Positions 20,632-32,144 of a stretch of 64,000 nt of DNA are shown in pieces. The position numbers and the translations under genes were made by a program. Under the pieces are notes generated by a model, which saw only the letters and a list, made by a program, of their open reading frames with translations, did not search any database and was not told where the DNA came from. The stretch's first letter is position 1. Each line of letters opens with the position of its first letter. This DNA comes from Pseudogulbenkiania subflava DSM 22618 (GTDB taxonomy: Bacteria > Pseudomonadota > Gammaproteobacteria > Burkholderiales > Chromobacteriaceae), in contig NZ_FXAG01000001.1 in the NCBI RefSeq assembly GCF_900177275.1, positions 285,284 through 349,283 on the forward strand. The letters are read 5' to 3'.

Positions 20632-20859
20632 TCAGACGTCGGCCTCGAACGGCCGCTGGTTGGCGCGCCAGCCGAGTTCGGGGTAGCGCTCCCGGCTCGG
20701 GGGGGCGAGTGCGGGGCGCTGCTGCTGCACCGGCATGCGGGACAGCGCGGCGGGGGAGAACGGAGGGGCCGCTGACGGCTGCGGGGCGCCGACCCAGAGG
20801 CCCAGGGCGCCACCGCCGAGCATGGCCAGCAGCACGAGCGGAACGGTAGTGCGGATCAT
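20632..20859 (-). CDS. Small single-span membrane or exported protein
   Basis: A 75-residue protein with one hydrophobic helix near the N-terminus (TTVPLVLLAMLGGGALGLWVG), then a Pro/Ala-rich linker and a short polar C-terminus. The ATG at 20859 is preceded by AGGAG at good spacing, which argues for real translation; the longer frame upstream is not supported. No family is recognised. It is the first gene of a small minus-strand group divergent from ompR. Confidence 0.55.
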   Translation of the reverse strand: MIRTTVPLVLLAMLGGGALGLWVGAPQPSAAPPFSPAALSRMPVQQQRPALAPPSRERYPELGWRANQRPFEADV

Positions 20860-21029
20860 GGGGAACTCCTGACAGCGAGGGGGATGCTGCCAGTCTAGGC
20901 ACAGGGTGTTGCCGAACCGTGTGCAAATCCGTGCCAAGTGTTAACGAGTTTGAAGCCGGCGGCGCGATGTAAAATCTGTTTACTTTCCGGGCTGACACCC
21001 GCTACCGCGACACGCTACTCTTGTGCATT

Positions 21030-21755
21030 ATGGAAAACAGCAAAATCCTGGTCGTCGACGACGACGCCAAACTACGCGACCTCCTGGTGCGCTACCTCGG
21101 CCAGCAGGGCTACACCGTGGACACGCTGCCGGACGCGCGCGAGCTGCAGCGCAAGCTGGCGCGCAACCGCCCCGACCTGATGGTGCTCGACGTGATGATG
21201 CCGGGCGAGGACGGGCTGGCGGTGGTGCGCCGGCTGCGCGCGCAGGGCGAGATGGTGCCGGTGATCATGCTCACCGCGCGCGGCGAGGACATCGACCGCA
21301 TCCTCGGCCTCGAGATGGGCGCCGACGACTACCTGCCCAAGCCGTTCAACCCGCGCGAGCTGGTGGCGCGCATCCAGTCGGTGCTGCGCCGTCACAACGC
21401 CACGCCGGCGCTGGCGGCGCGCCACGAGGAGGGCGACGCGGTCGAATTCGGCCCGTTCACCCTGCACCTCGGGCGGCGCGAGCTGACCCATCAGGACAAG
21501 GTGGTGACGCTGACCAGCGCCGAGTACGCGGTGCTGGCGGTGCTGGCGAGCCACCCGCGCCGGCCGCTGACGCGCGAGCAGCTGATGGAGATGGCGCTGG
21601 GCAAGGGCAACGGCGAATCGCTCGACCGCAGCATCGACGTGCACATCTCGCGCCTGCGCCGGGCGCTCGACACCGACGACGGCGGCCCGCGCTACATCCA
21701 GACGGTGTGGGGCTACGGTTACGTGTTCGTGCCCGACGGCGCGCCACGGGAATAA
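21030..21755 (+). CDS. ompR: OmpR-family response regulator
   Basis: A 241-residue two-domain regulator. The receiver (about 5-120) has the acidic pair VVDDD, the phospho-acceptor in MVLDVMMPGEDG and KPF. The C-terminal winged helix (about 140-235) contains LTSAEYAVLAVLASHPRRPLTREQL and the terminal WGYGYVF. The length and sequence fit OmpR. It would control porin or envelope genes under the partner kinase encoded 10 bp downstream. No Shine-Dalgarno is visible before the ATG; TTG or GTG codons just upstream are in reach. Confidence 0.9.
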   Translation: MENSKILVVDDDAKLRDLLVRYLGQQGYTVDTLPDARELQRKLARNRPDLMVLDVMMPGEDGLAVVRRLRAQGEMVPVIMLTARGEDIDRILGLEMGADDYLPKPFNPRELVARIQSVLRRHNATPALAARHEEGDAVEFGPFTLHLGRRELTHQDKVVTLTSAEYAVLAVLASHPRRPLTREQLMEMALGKGNGESLDRSIDVHISRLRRALDTDDGGPRYIQTVWGYGYVFVPDGAPRE

Positions 21756-21765
21756 GGAGCACGCG

Positions 21766-23097
21766 TTGCGCCGTCTGTTCGGCTCGCTGTTCTTCCGTCT
21801 CGCCTTGCTGGTGGTGCTGGTGGTGCTGGCGAGCCAGGCCTTCACGCTGTGGATGAGCGCGCGCCAGCGCGAGCATCTGCTGGCCGACCAGCTCTACGCC
21901 CAGGTGGTCGATACCCTGGCCGACCTGGAGGGCGCGCTCGACAACCTCGGCCCGCTGCAGCGGGTGGACTTCCTCATCGCCTACAACCGCCCCGGTTTTC
22001 CGCGCCTGCTGCCGGCCGCCTCGCGCCAGGAGCAGCGTTTCAGCCCCAGCCTGCCCTCGCTGGGCCTGGCGCTGCGCGACCGCCTGTCGCTCGGCATGAA
22101 CGAGCCGGTGACGGTGCTGTGGGCGCAGCAGGGCGAGCGCCAGGAGATCTGGCTCGACGTGCAGGTGATCGGCCAGCGCTACTGGCTGGTGATGCCGGCC
22201 GGGCGCTACATTCCGCCGTCGGTGTCGCCGGTGCTGCTGGGCGGGCTGCTGTTCTCGCTGTTGGCGATCCTGGCCGCCTCGGTACTGGCGTGGCGCGTCA
22301 CGCGCCCGCTCACCGATTTGGCGCACGCTGCGCGCCAGCTGGAGAGCGGCTACAAGCCGGAGCCAGTGCCGCCGTCCGGCCCGAGCGAGGTGCGCGTGCT
22401 GGCCAAGCGCTTCAACCGCATGGCCGAGGCGCTGGACGACGCGGCGCGCGAGCGGCGCCTGATGCTGGCCGGGCTGTCGCACGATCTGCGCACGCCGCTG
22501 ACCCGGCTCAAGCTGACGGTGGAGCTGCAGCCGGACAATCAGGACAAGGACGACATGCTGGCCGACATCGACGAGCTGTCGCGCATCGTGCGCCAGTTCG
22601 TCGACTTCGCGCGCAGCGAGGAAACCACCCGGCGCGAACCGGTGGCGCTGGCGGAACTGGCGGCCAGCGTGGTGGCGCGCTTCCGCCGCGAGGGCATGGA
22701 AGTGGGGCTGCGACGCGGCGCCGAGCCGGAAATCGAGGCCGACGCGCTGGCGCTGGAGCGCCTGCTCACCAACCTGATCGAGAACGCGCGGCGCTACGGC
22801 CGCCCGCCGGTGCGGGTGGGGGTGGACGCCGACGCCGCCACGGTGACGCTGACGGTGAGCGACCGGGGCAGCGGCATCGCCCCGGCGCAGCGCGAAAACG
22901 CGCTGGCCCCGTTCGAAAGGTTGGCCGAACACCGCGGCACCGACGGCGGCAGCGGCCTCGGGCTCGCCATCGTGGCGCGCATCGTCAAGCAGCACGGCGG
23001 CGCGCTGTTCCTGGAAGACGCCCCGGAGGGCGGCTTCCGCGTGCGCATCACCCTGCCGCTGGCGGCGACGCCTGCCACCCTCCTCCCAGCGCCTTGA
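21766..23097 (+). CDS. envZ: EnvZ-like sensor histidine kinase
   Basis: A 443-residue inner-membrane kinase that pairs with the OmpR-type regulator 10 bp upstream. It has two membrane helices (about 10-30 and 155-180) around a short periplasmic domain, HAMP (RVTRPLTDLAHAARQLESG), the H-box LSHDLRTPLTRLKL, the N-box NLIENARRYG and the G-boxes DRGSGIAP and GSGLGLAIV. The TTG start at 21766 is supported by AAGGAG 7 bp upstream. The last 50 bp overlap the convergent efflux gene. A GGTTGGCCGAA 11-mer is embedded in the coding sequence at 22919, encoding part of PFERLAEH. Confidence 0.92.
   Translation: MRRLFGSLFFRLALLVVLVVLASQAFTLWMSARQREHLLADQLYAQVVDTLADLEGALDNLGPLQRVDFLIAYNRPGFPRLLPAASRQEQRFSPSLPSLGLALRDRLSLGMNEPVTVLWAQQGERQEIWLDVQVIGQRYWLVMPAGRYIPPSVSPVLLGGLLFSLLAILAASVLAWRVTRPLTDLAHAARQLESGYKPEPVPPSGPSEVRVLAKRFNRMAEALDDAARERRLMLAGLSHDLRTPLTRLKLTVELQPDNQDKDDMLADIDELSRIVRQFVDFARSEETTRREPVALAELAASVVARFRREGMEVGLRRGAEPEIEADALALERLLTNLIENARRYGRPPVRVGVDADAATVTLTVSDRGSGIAPAQRENALAPFERLAEHRGTDGGSGLGLAIVARIVKQHGGALFLEDAPEGGFRVRITLPLAATPATLLPAP
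22919..22929 (+). repeat. GGTTGGCCGAA 11-mer inside envZ
   Basis: An exact copy of the recurrent 11-mer, preceded by AAA as in the intergenic copies, placed in the kinase's ATP-lid region. Its presence inside a gene argues that it is not just a terminator component. Confidence 0.7.
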
Positions 23098-24451
23098 TCA
23101 ACGCCACCCTTGCCGCCAGCTGGCTGCCGAGGATGGCGAGTCCCTCTTGCTCGGCGCTGAGCCGCGTGCTCTGCACCGTGACCACATCCAGATAGCTGAC
23201 CAGGCCGGCCTGGTACTGGTTGCGCGCGATGGTTTCGGCCTCGCGCGCGGCGGCCAGCGCCTCCACCTGCAAGGCTGCCTGCTGGTCGAGCAGGCGGATC
23301 GCCGTCAAGGCATCCTCCACCTCCTGGAATCCCTGCAGCACGGTCTGGCGGTAGTTGGCCACGCTGCCGTCGTAGGCGGCGATGGCCTCGGCGGTCTTGG
23401 CACGGGTCAGGCCGCCGTTGAACAGCGTCACCGCCAGTTCCGGCCCGAGCGACCAGAAGCGGGCCGGCAGGCTGAACCAGTCGGCCAGCCGGGAGGCGGC
23501 GTAGCCGCCGCTGGCGGCCAGCGTCAGGCTCGGGAAGTAGCCGGCCTTGGCGACGCCGATGGCGGCATTGGCGGCCGCCACGCGCCGTTCGGCGGCGGCG
23601 ATGTCGGGACGCCGCTCCAACAACTGCGACGGCAAGCCAGCCGGCAGCAGCGGCAGCGCCGGCGGTTGTTGCTGCTCGGCCAGAGTGAAGCCGGCCGGTG
23701 GGCGTCCGAGCAGCACCGCGATGGCGTGCTCGAGCTGGCGGCGCGTTACACGCTTGGCGAGCAGGCTGACCTCGGTGCTCTTGAGCTGGGTCTCGGCCTG
23801 CACCACGTCGGCGCGCGACACCACGCCCTGGCGGTAGCGGTTGCGCGTGATCTGCAATTGCTGGCGGTAGGCCGCCACCTGCTCGTCCAACAGGCGCAGT
23901 GTGCGGTCGGCGACGTAGAGCTGGAAGTAGGCGCTGGCGAGCTGCGCCTGGGCGCTCAGCCGGGTCGATTCGAGATCGGCGGCACTGGCCTCGGCGCTGG
24001 CGCGGCCGGACTCCACGCTGCGCCGCACCCGTCCCCACAGGTCCAATTCCCAGGCGGCACTCAGTTCGGCGCGGTAGCTGGTGGCGACGGCGCTGTCGCC
24101 GCTGGCGCGGCCACGACTAGCCGAGGCGCCCGCCGTGACGGTGGGGCTGTAGCCGGCCTCGGCCTGCTGCAGCAGCGCCAGCGCCTGGCGGAAGCTGGCC
24201 TCGGCGGCACGCAGCGTCTGGTTGTGCTTCTGCAACTGCTGTTGCAAGCCGTCCAGCTGCGGGTCAGCGAATGCCTGCCACCATGCCGCGCGCGGCAGAT
24301 GATCGGCCGGGGTCGCCGGTTTCCAGTCCCCCGCTTCCTTGTAGGCCGCCGGCACCGTCACGGCCGGACGCTGGTAATCCGGCCCCACCGCGCAGCCGCC
24401 CAAGAGCAGCGCCGCCAGCGGCCACAGCGCATGGCGCTTGCTTGTCTTCAT
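23048..24451 (-). CDS. RND efflux outer-membrane factor lipoprotein (NodT/OprM family)
   Basis: A 467-residue outer-membrane channel with a lipoprotein signal (LLLGGCAVGPDYQRP, lipobox cysteine at about 19). It carries the tandem OEP repeat of TolC-like proteins, with long Ala/Gln/Arg-rich helices. It would form the exit duct of the tripartite pump encoded immediately upstream (mdtABC-like genes, 11 bp gap). The start chosen begins the lipoprotein signal (MKTSKRHALW). The gene runs 50 bp into the 3' end of the convergent envZ. Confidence 0.92.
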   Translation of the reverse strand: MKTSKRHALWPLAALLLGGCAVGPDYQRPAVTVPAAYKEAGDWKPATPADHLPRAAWWQAFADPQLDGLQQQLQKHNQTLRAAEASFRQALALLQQAEAGYSPTVTAGASASRGRASGDSAVATSYRAELSAAWELDLWGRVRRSVESGRASAEASAADLESTRLSAQAQLASAYFQLYVADRTLRLLDEQVAAYRQQLQITRNRYRQGVVSRADVVQAETQLKSTEVSLLAKRVTRRQLEHAIAVLLGRPPAGFTLAEQQQPPALPLLPAGLPSQLLERRPDIAAAERRVAAANAAIGVAKAGYFPSLTLAASGGYAASRLADWFSLPARFWSLGPELAVTLFNGGLTRAKTAEAIAAYDGSVANYRQTVLQGFQEVEDALTAIRLLDQQAALQVEALAAAREAETIARNQYQAGLVSYLDVVTVQSTRLSAEQEGLAILGSQLAARVALIKALGGGWQASPPAAG

Positions 24452-24462
24452 TCCCCGTTCTC

Positions 24463-27400
24463 CTACGCCTGCACCGCGGCGGAGCGGCGCCAGAAGCGCC
24501 AGTTCCACCGCCGCAGGCGGTCCATGTACAGGTACACCACCGGCGTGGTGTACAGCGTCAACAATTGGCTGACGATCAGCCCACCCACCACCGAGACGCC
24601 GAGCGGCTGGCGCAGCTCGGCGCCCTCGCCGTGTCCCAGCGCCAGCGGCAGCGCGCCCAACAGCGCCGCCATGGTCGTCATCAGGATGGGGCGGAAACGC
24701 AGTACGCCGGCCTCGAGGATGGCCTCGCGCGGCGCCAGGCCTTGCTGGCGCTCGGCCGCCAGCGCGAAGTCGATCAGCATGATGGCGTTCTTCTTGACGA
24801 TGCCGATCAACAGCAGCACGCCGATCATCGCCACCACGTTCAGTTCACCGCCGGACAGCTGCAGCGCCAGGATGGCGCCGACGCCGGCCGAGGGCAGCGT
24901 GGACAGGATGGTGATGGGATGGATGGCGCTCTCGTAGAGGATGCCGAGCACGATGTACACCGCCGCCAAGGCCGCCAGGATCAGCCAGGGCTGGCTGTCG
25001 AGCGAGGCCTGGAAGGCGCGCGCGCTGCCCTGGAAGCTGCCCACCAGCGAGCCGGGCATGCCAAGCCGGTTGACGGCGGCGTCGATGGCGCTGCGGGCGG
25101 CACCGATCGACACGCCGGGGTCGAGGTTGAACGACACCGTGGTGGCGGCGAACTGGCCCTGGTGGTTGACCGCGAGCGGGGTGTTGTCGGGCTGTGCCCG
25201 GCTCACCGTGGCGAGCGGCACCGGCAGGTGCTGCGGCGTGATCAGGTAGATATCGCGCAGCGATTCGGGGCGCTCGAGGTAGGCCGGAGCCGCCTCCAGC
25301 ACCACCTTGTACTGGTTGAGCGGGTTGTACAGCGTGGCGATCTGACGTTGGCCGAAGGCGTTGCCGAGCGCGCTGTCGGCGTCGTTCTGGGTCAGGCCGA
25401 GGCGCGCCAGGCTGTCACGGTCGAACAGCAGCGTGGTCTGCAGGCCACGGTCCTGCTGATCGGTGTTGACGTCGGCGAGCCCCGGCAGCCGCACCAGAGC
25501 CTGGCGCAGGCGCGGCTCCCAGGCGCGCAGCTGGGCCAGGTCGTCGCCCTGCAGCGTGTACTGGTACTGGGCGTTGCTCTGGCGCCCGCCGATGCGCAGC
25601 TCCTGCGCCGATTGCAGGAACAAGGTGGCGCCCGGCTCACGCGAGAGCTGCTTGCGCAGCCGCGCGATCACCTGGTCGGCGCTCTCGGTACGCTCGCTGC
25701 GCGGCTTGAGGCCGACGAAGACGTTGGCGCTGTTGCGCGCGCCGCCGCCGGTGAAGCCGACCACGCTGTCCACCGCCGGATCACGCCGCACCACGTCGAC
25801 GAAGCGCTGCAGCTTGCCGCGCATGGCCTGGAACGAGATGCTCTGGTCGGCGCGGATGTTGCCGATCAGGCGCCCGGTGTCCTGCTGCGGGAAGAAGCCC
25901 TTGGGCACCGCGACGTAGAGCGCGACGTTGGCCGCCACGGTGGCGACGAGCAGCAGCAGCATCAGCAGGTGGTGGTCGAGCGACCACGCCAGCGAGCGGC
26001 GGTAGCCGGCCACCAGGCGTTCGAACCACTGCGCGCGCCAGCGCGCGAAGCGGCTCGGCGTGGCCGGCCGGTGCGGCCGCGGGCGCAGCCAGCGCGAGCA
26101 CAGCATCGGCGCGGTGGTGAGCGACACCACCAGCGACACCAGGATCGCCGCCGACAGCGTCAGTGCGAATTCGCGGAACAGCCGCCCGACGATATCGCCC
26201 ATCAGCAGGATCGGAATGAACACCGCGATCAGCGACAGGCTCATCGCCAGCACCGTGAAGCCCACCTCGCGCGCGCCGCGGAACGCCGCCGCGCGCGGCG
26301 TCATGCCGTTCTCGATATGGCGCGCGATGTTCTCCAGCACCACGATGGTGTCGTCGACGACGAAGCCGGTGGCGATGGTGAGCGCCATCAGCGACAGGTT
26401 GTTGAGGCTGAAGCCCGCCAAATACATCACGCCGAAGGTGCCGATCAGCGACACCGGCACGGTGATCGCCGGCACCAGCGTGGCACGCCCGCTCTTGAGG
26501 AACAGGAACACCACCAGCACCACCAGCGCCACCGCCGTAACCAGGGTGCGCTCGACGTCGCGCAACGAGGCGCGGATGGTCGAGGTGCGGTCCTGCGTCA
26601 CCGTCAGCGTGGCGGTCTGCGGCACCGAGGCGGAGAGCTGCGGCATCAGCGCGCGCACGCGCTCCACGGTGTCGATGACGTTGGCGCCGGGGGCGCGGAA
26701 CAGCAGCAGCACGATGGCCGGCTTGCCGTTGGCGAGCCCGGCGTTGCGCACGTCCTGCACCGAATCGCTCACCGCGGCGACGTCGGCCAGGCGCAGCGCG
26801 GCGCCGTCCTGGTAGTGCACGATCAGGCCGCGGTAGTCGGCGGCGCGGTTGAGCTGGTCGTTGCTAGCGAGCTGCCATTGCTTGCCGGCGTCCTCCAGCA
26901 CCCCCAAGGGCAGCTTCAGGGTGTAGTTCTGGATCGCCCGGCGCACCTCGTCGAAGCTGACGCCGTGGCGCGACAGCGCGGTGGGGTCGAGCGCCACGCG
27001 CACCGCCGGCAGCGCCCCGCCGCCGACCGTGACCTGGCCGATGCCGTCCACCTGCGACAGCTTCTGCGCCAGCACGGTGGAGGCGAGGTCGTACAGCCGG
27101 CCCTTGGTCAGGGTGTCGGAGGTCAGCGTCAGGATCAGCACCGGCGCCTCGGACGGGTTGACCTTGCGGTAGGTCGGCGTGCCGGACAGCGCGCTGGGCA
27201 GGTTGGCGAGCGCGGCGTTGATGGCGCCCTGCACGTCCTTGGCGGCGCCGTTGCTGTCGCGGTTGAGGTCGAACTGCAGCACGATGCGGGTGCTGCCCTG
27301 CGAGCTGGTCGAGGTGATCTCGTTGACCCCGGCGATGCGCCCCAGGGTGCGCTCCAGCGGCGTCGCCACCGTGGCCGCCATGGTCTCCGGGCTGGCGCCG

Positions 27401-27555
27401 GCCAGCTGCGCCTGCACCTGGATGGTGGGGAAATCCACCTGCGGCAGCGACGACACCGGCAACAGCCCGAACGCCAGCATCCCGGCCAGCGCGATCGCCA
27501 GCGTCAACAGCACGGTGGAGACCGGGCGGCGGATGAAGGGTGCGGACGGGATCAT
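24463..27555 (-). CDS. mdtC: RND multidrug efflux permease, MdtC-like
   Basis: This 1030-residue proton-driven inner-membrane pump subunit has 12 predicted helices and two large periplasmic loops. The essential acidic pair of transmembrane helix 4 lies in [14 protein letters not shown], followed by the usual GREIGFTV-like segment (here GAREVGFTV). It overlaps the preceding RND gene by 4 bp, so the two are translationally coupled and probably form an MdtB2C-type heterotrimer. E. coli MdtBC exports bile salts, novobiocin and other drugs; the substrates here are inferred. No local BaeR-type regulator is seen, unless ompR/envZ serves. Confidence 0.92.
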   Translation of the reverse strand: MIPSAPFIRRPVSTVLLTLAIALAGMLAFGLLPVSSLPQVDFPTIQVQAQLAGASPETMAATVATPLERTLGRIAGVNEITSTSSQGSTRIVLQFDLNRDSNGAAKDVQGAINAALANLPSALSGTPTYRKVNPSEAPVLILTLTSDTLTKGRLYDLASTVLAQKLSQVDGIGQVTVGGGALPAVRVALDPTALSRHGVSFDEVRRAIQNYTLKLPLGVLEDAGKQWQLASNDQLNRAADYRGLIVHYQDGAALRLADVAAVSDSVQDVRNAGLANGKPAIVLLLFRAPGANVIDTVERVRALMPQLSASVPQTATLTVTQDRTSTIRASLRDVERTLVTAVALVVLVVFLFLKSGRATLVPAITVPVSLIGTFGVMYLAGFSLNNLSLMALTIATGFVVDDTIVVLENIARHIENGMTPRAAAFRGAREVGFTVLAMSLSLIAVFIPILLMGDIVGRLFREFALTLSAAILVSLVVSLTTAPMLCSRWLRPRPHRPATPSRFARWRAQWFERLVAGYRRSLAWSLDHHLLMLLLLVATVAANVALYVAVPKGFFPQQDTGRLIGNIRADQSISFQAMRGKLQRFVDVVRRDPAVDSVVGFTGGGARNSANVFVGLKPRSERTESADQVIARLRKQLSREPGATLFLQSAQELRIGGRQSNAQYQYTLQGDDLAQLRAWEPRLRQALVRLPGLADVNTDQQDRGLQTTLLFDRDSLARLGLTQNDADSALGNAFGQRQIATLYNPLNQYKVVLEAAPAYLERPESLRDIYLITPQHLPVPLATVSRAQPDNTPLAVNHQGQFAATTVSFNLDPGVSIGAARSAIDAAVNRLGMPGSLVGSFQGSARAFQASLDSQPWLILAALAAVYIVLGILYESAIHPITILSTLPSAGVGAILALQLSGGELNVVAMIGVLLLIGIVKKNAIMLIDFALAAERQQGLAPREAILEAGVLRFRPILMTTMAALLGALPLALGHGEGAELRQPLGVSVVGGLIVSQLLTLYTTPVVYLYMDRLRRWNWRFWRRSAAVQA

Positions 27556-30500
27556 GCCGCGTCACCCTGTGCCGCCGGCGCCTTGCGCCAGCGCCGCGCC
27601 AGGCGGTCGAAGGCGAGGTAGATCACCGGCGTGGTGAACAGCGTCAACAGCTGGCTCAAGAGCAGCCCGCCCACCAGCGTGATGCCGAGCGGGTGGCGCA
27701 GCTCGGAGCCGGCGCCGGAGCCCAGCATCAGCGGCAGCGCGCCCAACAGCGCCGCCAGCGTGGTCATCAGGATCGGACGGAAACGCAGCAGGCAGGCCTG
27801 GAAGATCGCCTCGCGCGGGCTCAGCTTCTGCTTGCGCTCGGCCTCCAGCGCGAAGTCGATCATCATGATCGCGTTCTTCTTGACGATGCCGATCAACAGG
27901 ATGATGCCGATCACCGCGATCACGTCGAGCGAGGTGCCCGACACCAGCAGCGCCAAGAGCGCGCCGATCGCCGCCGACGGCAGCGTGGAGAGGATGGTGA
28001 CCGGGTGGATATAGCTCTCGTACAGCACCCCCAGCACGATGTACATCGTCACCACCGCCGCCAGGATCAGCCACAGGGTGTTGGAGAGCGAGCTCTGGAA
28101 CGCCGCGGCGGCGCCCTGGAAGCGCGTCTCGACGCTGGCGGGCAGGCCGATCTCATGCTCCGCCTCGCGCACCGCCGCCACCGCCGCGCCGAGCGACACG
28201 CCGGGGGCGAGGTTGAACGACAGCGTGGCGGTGGGGAACTGGTCGAGGCGGTTGAGCACCAGCGGCGCCAGCCGCTCGCTCACCTTGACCACGCTCTTCA
28301 GCGGCACCGGCGTGCCGCCGCTGCTGGTCAGGTAGAGATCGTCGAGCGCGGCCAGGCCCTTGCCGGACGCCCCGCCCGATTCCAGCACCACGCGGTACTG
28401 GTTGGTCTGGGTGAAGATGGTCGAGATCAGACGTTGGCCGAAGGCGTCGTACAGCGCGTTGTCCACCGCCGCGGCGCTGACGCCGAGACGCGCCGCGCTG
28501 TCGCGGTCGATCTCGATATACGCCTGCAAGCCCTGCTCCTGCTGGTCGCTGGCGACGTCCGCCAGCTCCGGGCGCTGGCGCAGCGCCTCCAGCAGGCGCG
28601 GCACCCACTGCGCCAGTTCGGCGGCGTTGGAACTGTCGAGCGCGAACTGGTACTGGGTGCGGCTCGGCGTGGTCTCGATGGTGAGGTCCTGCGCCGGCTG
28701 CAGGTAGAGCGCGATGCCGGGCACCTGCGCCGCGCTCTGCTGCAGCCGCGCCGCCACCGTGGACACGTCGTCGCGCTCGCCGTGCGGCTTCAGGTTGATC
28801 TGCAGACGCCCGCTGTTGAGCGTGGCGTTGCTGCCGTCGACGCCGACGATGGACGACAGGCTCGCCACCGCCGGGTCGTGCAGCAACACCGCGGCCAGCC
28901 GTTGCTGGCGCTCGGCCATGGCGGCGAACGACACCGACTGCGGCGCCTCGGTCACCGCCTGGATGGCGCCGGTGTCCTGCAGCGGGAAGAAGCCCTTCGG
29001 CACCACCAGGTACAGCGCGGCGGTCAGCGCCAGCGTGCCCAGCGCCACCAGCAGCGTCAGCGGCTGGTGCTCCAGCACCCACTCCAGGGCGCGGCCGTAA
29101 CGCGCGATCATGCCGTCGATGAAGGCGCCGCTGGCGTGGTAGAAGCGCCCCTGCTTCTCCTCCGGCACGTGCTTCAAGAGGCGCGCGCACATCATCGGCG
29201 TCAGCGACAGTGAGATCGCCGCCGACAGCAGGATCGACACCGCCAGCGTGATGGCGAACTCGCGGAACAAGCGCCCCACCACGTCGCCCATGAACAACAG
29301 CGGGATCAGCACCGCGATCAGCGAGAAGGTCAGCGAGATGATGGTGAAGCCGATCTGCGCCGAGCCCTTGAGCGCCGCCTGCATGGGCGAATCGCCCTCC
29401 TCGATGTAGCGCGCGATGTTCTCGATCATCACGATGGCGTCGTCCACCACGAAGCCGGTGGCGATGGTCAGCGCCATCAGCGTCAGGTTGTTGAGGCTGA
29501 AGCCCGCCAGGTACATCACGCCGAAGGTGCCGATCAGCGACAGTGGCACCGTCACGCCGGGAATGAGCGTGGCCGGCACGTTGCGCAGGAACAGGAAGAT
29601 CACCATCACCACCAGCGCCACCGCCAGCATCAGCTCGAACTCGACGTCGTGCACCGCGGCGCGGATGCCGTCGGTGCGGTCGCTGAGCAGGGTGACGTCG
29701 ACCGAGCCCGGCAGCGTCGCCTTGAGCTGCGGCAGCAGCGCCTTGATGCGGTCGACCACCTCGATCACGTTGGCGCCGGGCTGGCGGCGGATGTCGACGA
29801 TGATCGCCGGGCTGCGGTTGGCCCAGGCGCCGAGGCGGCGGTTCTCCACCTCGTCCACCACCGCGGCCACATCCGACAGGCGCAGCGGCGCGCCGTTCTT
29901 GTACGCCAGCACCAGGCGGCGATAGTCATCGGACGAGGCGAGCTGGTCGTTGGCGTCGATGCTCGAGGCCTGCAGCGGGCCGTCGAAGCCGCCCTTGGAC
30001 TGCTTGACGTTGGCGCTGCCGATGGCGCTGCGCAGATCGGCCAGGGTCAGGCCGTTGGCCGCCAACGCGCGCGCATCGGCGCGGATGCGCACCGCCGGGC
30101 GCTGGCCGCCGCTCAGGCTCACCAGCCCCACCCCGGAGAGCTGCGACAGCTTCTGCGCCAGGCGCGTGTCGACCAGGTCTTCCAGCTTGGGCAAGGGCAG
30201 CGTCGGCGAGGTGATGGCGAGCGACACGATCGGGCTGTCGGCCGGGTTGACCTTGTTGTAGATCGGCGGCGACGGCAGGTCGGCCGGCAGCAGCGAGCTG
30301 GCGGCATTGATCGCCGCCTGCACTTCCTGCTCGGCCTCGTCGAGCGCGATGTCGAGCGTGAACTGCAGCGTGATCACCGAGGCGCCGCCGGAACTGCTGG
30401 TGCGCATCTGGCTCAGGCCCGGCATCTGGCCGAACTGGCGCTCCAGCGGCGAGGACACCATCGCCCCCATCACCTCGGGGCTGGCGCCGGGATAGAGCGT

Positions 30501-30647
30501 CACCACCTGGATCGTCGGGTAGTCGACCTGCGGCAGCGCCGACACCGGCAGCAGCTTGTACGCCACCCAGCCGGTCAGCACCAGCGCCAGCATGCACAGC
30601 GTGGTGGCGATCGGCCGCAGGATGAAGGGACGGGACGGGTTCATCAC
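27552..30647 (-). CDS. mdtB: RND multidrug efflux permease, MdtB-like
   Basis: A 1031-residue RND subunit that is a paralogue of the next gene. It shares [18 protein letters not shown] at the N-terminus, the TM4 acidic pair in [14 protein letters not shown] and the C-terminal [16 protein letters not shown]. It overlaps both neighbours by 4 bp (ATGA), giving a tight mdtA-mdtB-mdtC order identical to enterobacteria. It is assigned MdtB because it follows the membrane-fusion gene. Confidence 0.92.
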   Translation of the reverse strand: MMNPSRPFILRPIATTLCMLALVLTGWVAYKLLPVSALPQVDYPTIQVVTLYPGASPEVMGAMVSSPLERQFGQMPGLSQMRTSSSGGASVITLQFTLDIALDEAEQEVQAAINAASSLLPADLPSPPIYNKVNPADSPIVSLAITSPTLPLPKLEDLVDTRLAQKLSQLSGVGLVSLSGGQRPAVRIRADARALAANGLTLADLRSAIGSANVKQSKGGFDGPLQASSIDANDQLASSDDYRRLVLAYKNGAPLRLSDVAAVVDEVENRRLGAWANRSPAIIVDIRRQPGANVIEVVDRIKALLPQLKATLPGSVDVTLLSDRTDGIRAAVHDVEFELMLAVALVVMVIFLFLRNVPATLIPGVTVPLSLIGTFGVMYLAGFSLNNLTLMALTIATGFVVDDAIVMIENIARYIEEGDSPMQAALKGSAQIGFTIISLTFSLIAVLIPLLFMGDVVGRLFREFAITLAVSILLSAAISLSLTPMMCARLLKHVPEEKQGRFYHASGAFIDGMIARYGRALEWVLEHQPLTLLVALGTLALTAALYLVVPKGFFPLQDTGAIQAVTEAPQSVSFAAMAERQQRLAAVLLHDPAVASLSSIVGVDGSNATLNSGRLQINLKPHGERDDVSTVAARLQQSAAQVPGIALYLQPAQDLTIETTPSRTQYQFALDSSNAAELAQWVPRLLEALRQRPELADVASDQQEQGLQAYIEIDRDSAARLGVSAAAVDNALYDAFGQRLISTIFTQTNQYRVVLESGGASGKGLAALDDLYLTSSGGTPVPLKSVVKVSERLAPLVLNRLDQFPTATLSFNLAPGVSLGAAVAAVREAEHEIGLPASVETRFQGAAAAFQSSLSNTLWLILAAVVTMYIVLGVLYESYIHPVTILSTLPSAAIGALLALLVSGTSLDVIAVIGIILLIGIVKKNAIMMIDFALEAERKQKLSPREAIFQACLLRFRPILMTTLAALLGALPLMLGSGAGSELRHPLGITLVGGLLLSQLLTLFTTPVIYLAFDRLARRWRKAPAAQGDAA

Positions 30648-31912
30648 TTGGCCTGCTCCGCCGGCGCCGAGGCCGTGCGCTTGCCGTGGCGTTTGCCGCC
30701 GCCCTGACCCGCCGCCTCATCCTTCGCGCCGAACGCGCGCGGCTTGACCTGGCTGCCGGCGCGCAGCCGGTCGAGGCCGTCGAGCGCCACGCGCTCGCCT
30801 GATGCCAGACCCTGCTCCACCGCCAGCTGCCCGGCGTCGGCCGGCCCCGGCACCACCGGGCGCAGCGCGACGCGGTTGTCCGGCTGCACCAGGTAGACGA
30901 ACGGGCCGTCCTTGCCGCGCTGCAGCGCCGCCTCCGGGATCAGCACCGCGTCGCGGCGCACCTCGGTGAGCAGCTTGACGTTGATGAACTGGTTGGGGAA
31001 CAGCACGTTGTCGGCGTTGGCGAAACGCGCCTTGAGCTTGACCGTGCCGGTGGTGCTGTCCATCTGGTTGTCCAGCGTCTCAAGCCGGCCCTGCGCCAGC
31101 AGCTTGCCGCCGCGGTCCCACGCCTCGACCGGCAGCGCCTGACCGGCCAGATAGGGCTTCATCACCGTGCTCAGGTGCGCTTCGGGCAGCGCGAACACCA
31201 CGTGGCTGGGCTGGGTCTGGGTGATCACCACCAGGCCGTTGGCGTCGTTGGCGGTGATCATGTTGCCGGCGTCGACGCGGCGCAGCCCGACCCGCCCCGC
31301 CAGCGGCGCCGTGATATGGCTGTACGACAGCTGCAGGCGGGCGTTGTCGACCACGCCCTGGTCGACTTTGACCGTGCCGCGGAACTGCTGCACCAGCGCC
31401 GCCTGGGTATCAACCTGCTGGCGCGCGATGGAATTCTCCGCCAACAGCGACTGATAGCGCGCCAGGTCGATCTCGGCGTTCTTCAATTGCGCGCTGTCGC
31501 GCAGCAGCTGGCCTTCGGCCTGCGCCACCGCCGCCTGGAACGGGCGCGGGTCGATCTCGGCCAAGAGCTGACCGGACTTCACCAGCTGGCCCTCGGTGAA
31601 CAGCACCCGCATCAGTTGGCCATCGACGCGGCTTTTCACCGTCACCGTCTCGCTCGGCGTCACCGTGCCCAAGGCGGTCAGATAGACCTTGAGTTCACCG
31701 CGCCGCACCGCCGCCACCGTCACCGTCTGCGGCCCGCGCTCGCCCCGTTTCTGCACCGCCGCCTGGTCCGCACCGGACGCCGCATGCCAGCGCTGCCAGC
31801 CGACCGCCCCGGCCACGGCCAGGCCGACCAGGGCCAGCCATAGCAGGCGGCGACGCGGGCGGGGGGAAGAGGGAGAAGACGGGGGGGTGGATTCGGCGGG
31901 GGTCGGGCTCAT
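30644..31912 (-). CDS. mdtA: RND membrane-fusion protein, MdtA-like
   Basis: A 422-residue periplasmic adaptor. After a short Pro/Ser-rich cytoplasmic head comes one membrane helix (about 28-48), then a lipoyl/barrel-sandwich half, a coiled-coil hairpin, the second lipoyl half ([23 protein letters not shown]) and a beta-barrel. It ends in a basic Lys/Gly tail. It links the MdtBC pump to the outer-membrane factor. The ATG at 31912 lacks a good ribosome site; the frame upstream is open, so the start is uncertain. First gene of the four-gene efflux operon. Confidence 0.88.
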   Translation of the reverse strand: MSPTPAESTPPSSPSSPRPRRRLLWLALVGLAVAGAVGWQRWHAASGADQAAVQKRGERGPQTVTVAAVRRGELKVYLTALGTVTPSETVTVKSRVDGQLMRVLFTEGQLVKSGQLLAEIDPRPFQAAVAQAEGQLLRDSAQLKNAEIDLARYQSLLAENSIARQQVDTQAALVQQFRGTVKVDQGVVDNARLQLSYSHITAPLAGRVGLRRVDAGNMITANDANGLVVITQTQPSHVVFALPEAHLSTVMKPYLAGQALPVEAWDRGGKLLAQGRLETLDNQMDSTTGTVKLKARFANADNVLFPNQFINVKLLTEVRRDAVLIPEAALQRGKDGPFVYLVQPDNRVALRPVVPGPADAGQLAVEQGLASGERVALDGLDRLRAGSQVKPRAFGAKDEAAGQGGGKRHGKRTASAPAEQAK

Positions 31913-32144
31913 CGTGTCGGTTCGCAGTCTGGGGGCTGGGAAAAAGGAAAACGGGCAGACGCCCGGACCAGCCTTGACGCACCGGGCGAGGTTCAATGAT
32001 ATCGGCTAAACCTTACGCAAACATGGAGAGAATGCGAATTCGTACCAGGTGTCATGCCGGTCGGGACGGCCTCCGGCGCCGGACTCGGCGCCGTGCCGCG
32101 CATGCGCTATGCTGTGTCACCCCCCAACCGAGCCGCCCCGCCCG

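Noticed and set aside
24271..27621. 1116-codon open frame opposite mdtC
   Set aside because: Antisense to an unmistakable RND gene; composition artefact.
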